Shown: positions 7,102 through 7,763 of the stretch, one piece after another
Numbering within the stretch: the first letter of the stretch is position 1
Layout: every line of letters begins with the position of its first letter
Source of the DNA: Zymomonas sp.
GTDB lineage: Bacteria > Pseudomonadota > Alphaproteobacteria > Sphingomonadales > Sphingomonadaceae
NCBI GenBank assembly: GCA_027489105.1
Contig: JAIYAJ010000244.1
Location: 1-7,763 of the forward strand
Direction of reading: 5' to 3'
Length of the DNA: 7,763 bases
The notes under the pieces: generated by a model
What the model was told of the DNA's origin: nothing
What the model saw: the letters and a program-made list of their open reading frames with translations, nothing else
Database searches by the model: none
Program-made: the position numbers and the translations under genes

Positions 7102-7763
7102 ATGCAGGAACAAGCCGAAGTCTATGGTCGCCCGCGCCGCCCGCTCCTGGCGATCCTGCTGGGTCTGCTGGTAGCCGCGCTGGTCGGCATGGGCAGCATG
7201 GCGTGGCTCTTCTACCGCTATGATCAGGTCTCGGACTTCATCAAACCACGCCTGCCCGTGATCGTGCCGCCCGCAGCCCCCCAGGTGCCGCCAACCCTCA
7301 CCAACATCGCGCCGCCGCCCCCGGCGGCGGTGGTCGAAACGATCATCGACCAGCGGATCGGCCAGATCGAGGAGAAGGTCGAAGATATCGACGAGCGCAC
7401 CGCCGCCGCGAGCAGCGAGGCGATGCGCGCAGAACGGCTGCTGATCGCCTTCGCCGCGCGACGGGCGATAGACCGGGGCGCGCCGCTCGGCTATCTTGAG
7501 GGCGTACTGCGCGAGAAATTCGCCGGCGCCGACCCCCGCGCCGTCGCCACCGTGATCAGCGCCAGCCGCCAGCCGGTGACGACCGACATGCTGCGCGACC
7601 AGCTCGAAGCGCTGCGGCCGCAACTGGAAGCCGGCGCCGAGGACGAAAGCTGGCTGGACGCGGTGCGTCGCGAGATCGGCGGGCTGATCGTCATCCGTAA
7701 GGCGGGCGTGCCCTCCACGGCTCCGGTCGATCGCTTCGCCCGCGCGCAGGATGCGCTCACCTC
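7102..7763 (+). CDS. Mitofilin/Mic60-like inner-membrane protein (COG4223-type), 3' end cut off
   Basis: The frame is open from the ATG at 7102 to the window end (220 codons). A basic N-terminus (PRRP) is followed by one membrane segment (about 14-37), a proline-rich linker (51-75), a short predicted coiled coil (about 79-112, with DQRIGQIEEKVEDIDER) and an alpha-helical region from 113. The latter contains LLIAFAARRAIDRGAPLGYL, DMLRDQLEALRP and SWLDAVRREIGGLIVIRKAG, resembling the mitofilin signature of alphaproteobacterial Mic60. That family bends inner or intracytoplasmic membranes and is often encoded next to hemD, as here. The coiled coil is much shorter than in mitochondrial Mic60. A GTG at 7072, two bases after the hemD stop, would add ten residues. 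GGGAG lies 15 bases before the ATG, too far for a normal ribosome binding site, so the start is uncertain. Cotranscription with hemCD is likely. Confidence 0.72.
   Translation, partial: MQEQAEVYGRPRRPLLAILLGLLVAALVGMGSMAWLFYRYDQVSDFIKPRLPVIVPPAAPQVPPTLTNIAPPPPAAVVETIIDQRIGQIEEKVEDIDERTAAASSEAMRAERLLIAFAARRAIDRGAPLGYLEGVLREKFAGADPRAVATVISASRQPVTTDMLRDQLEALRPQLEAGAEDESWLDAVRREIGGLIVIRKAGVPSTAPVDRFARAQDALT

Overview
The window is GC-rich and reads as chromosomal DNA from an alphaproteobacterium, most likely a sphingomonad. Three things point there: protein sequences typical of that group, the clustering of tsaD-gpsA with hemC-hemD and a mitofilin-like gene, and a GC-rich inverted repeat of a kind I recall being scattered through sphingomonad intergenic regions. 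This assignment rests on recognition, not on a database search.

Layout. Bases 1-64 may hold the last codons of a plus-strand gene. Bases 65-263 are non-coding and contain two inverted 52-bp copies of a palindromic repeat (116-167 and 192-243), each able to fold into two hairpins. The minus strand then carries gpsA (264-1247) and, upstream of it in transcription order, tsaD (1271-2305), which form a short operon. A 106-bp divergent intergenic region (2306-2411) separates tsaD from a run of plus-strand genes: an uncharacterised multi-pass membrane protein (2412-3944), a MATE-family efflux transporter (3999-5399), hemC (5454-6383), hemD (6380-7069) and a membrane-anchored mitofilin/Mic60-like gene that runs off the end of the window (7102-7763).

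How the genes fit together. HemC and HemD are consecutive steps of tetrapyrrole synthesis and are translationally coupled by a 4-base overlap. The gene after them looks like the alphaproteobacterial Mic60 homologue (COG4223), which shapes intracytoplasmic or inner membranes and is often found beside hemD. TsaD (tRNA t6A modification) and GpsA (glycerol-3-phosphate for phospholipid synthesis) are housekeeping functions. In many alphaproteobacteria tsaD-gpsA lies directly divergent from hemC-hemD. Here two membrane-protein genes (2412-5399) sit in between, in the same direction as hemC, so all five plus-strand genes could share a transcript.

The window is mainly a housekeeping region. I found no CRISPR, transposase, phage, defence or RNA gene. 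The parts most worth a second look are the covarying inverted-repeat pair, the Mic60-like gene and the unknown membrane protein.
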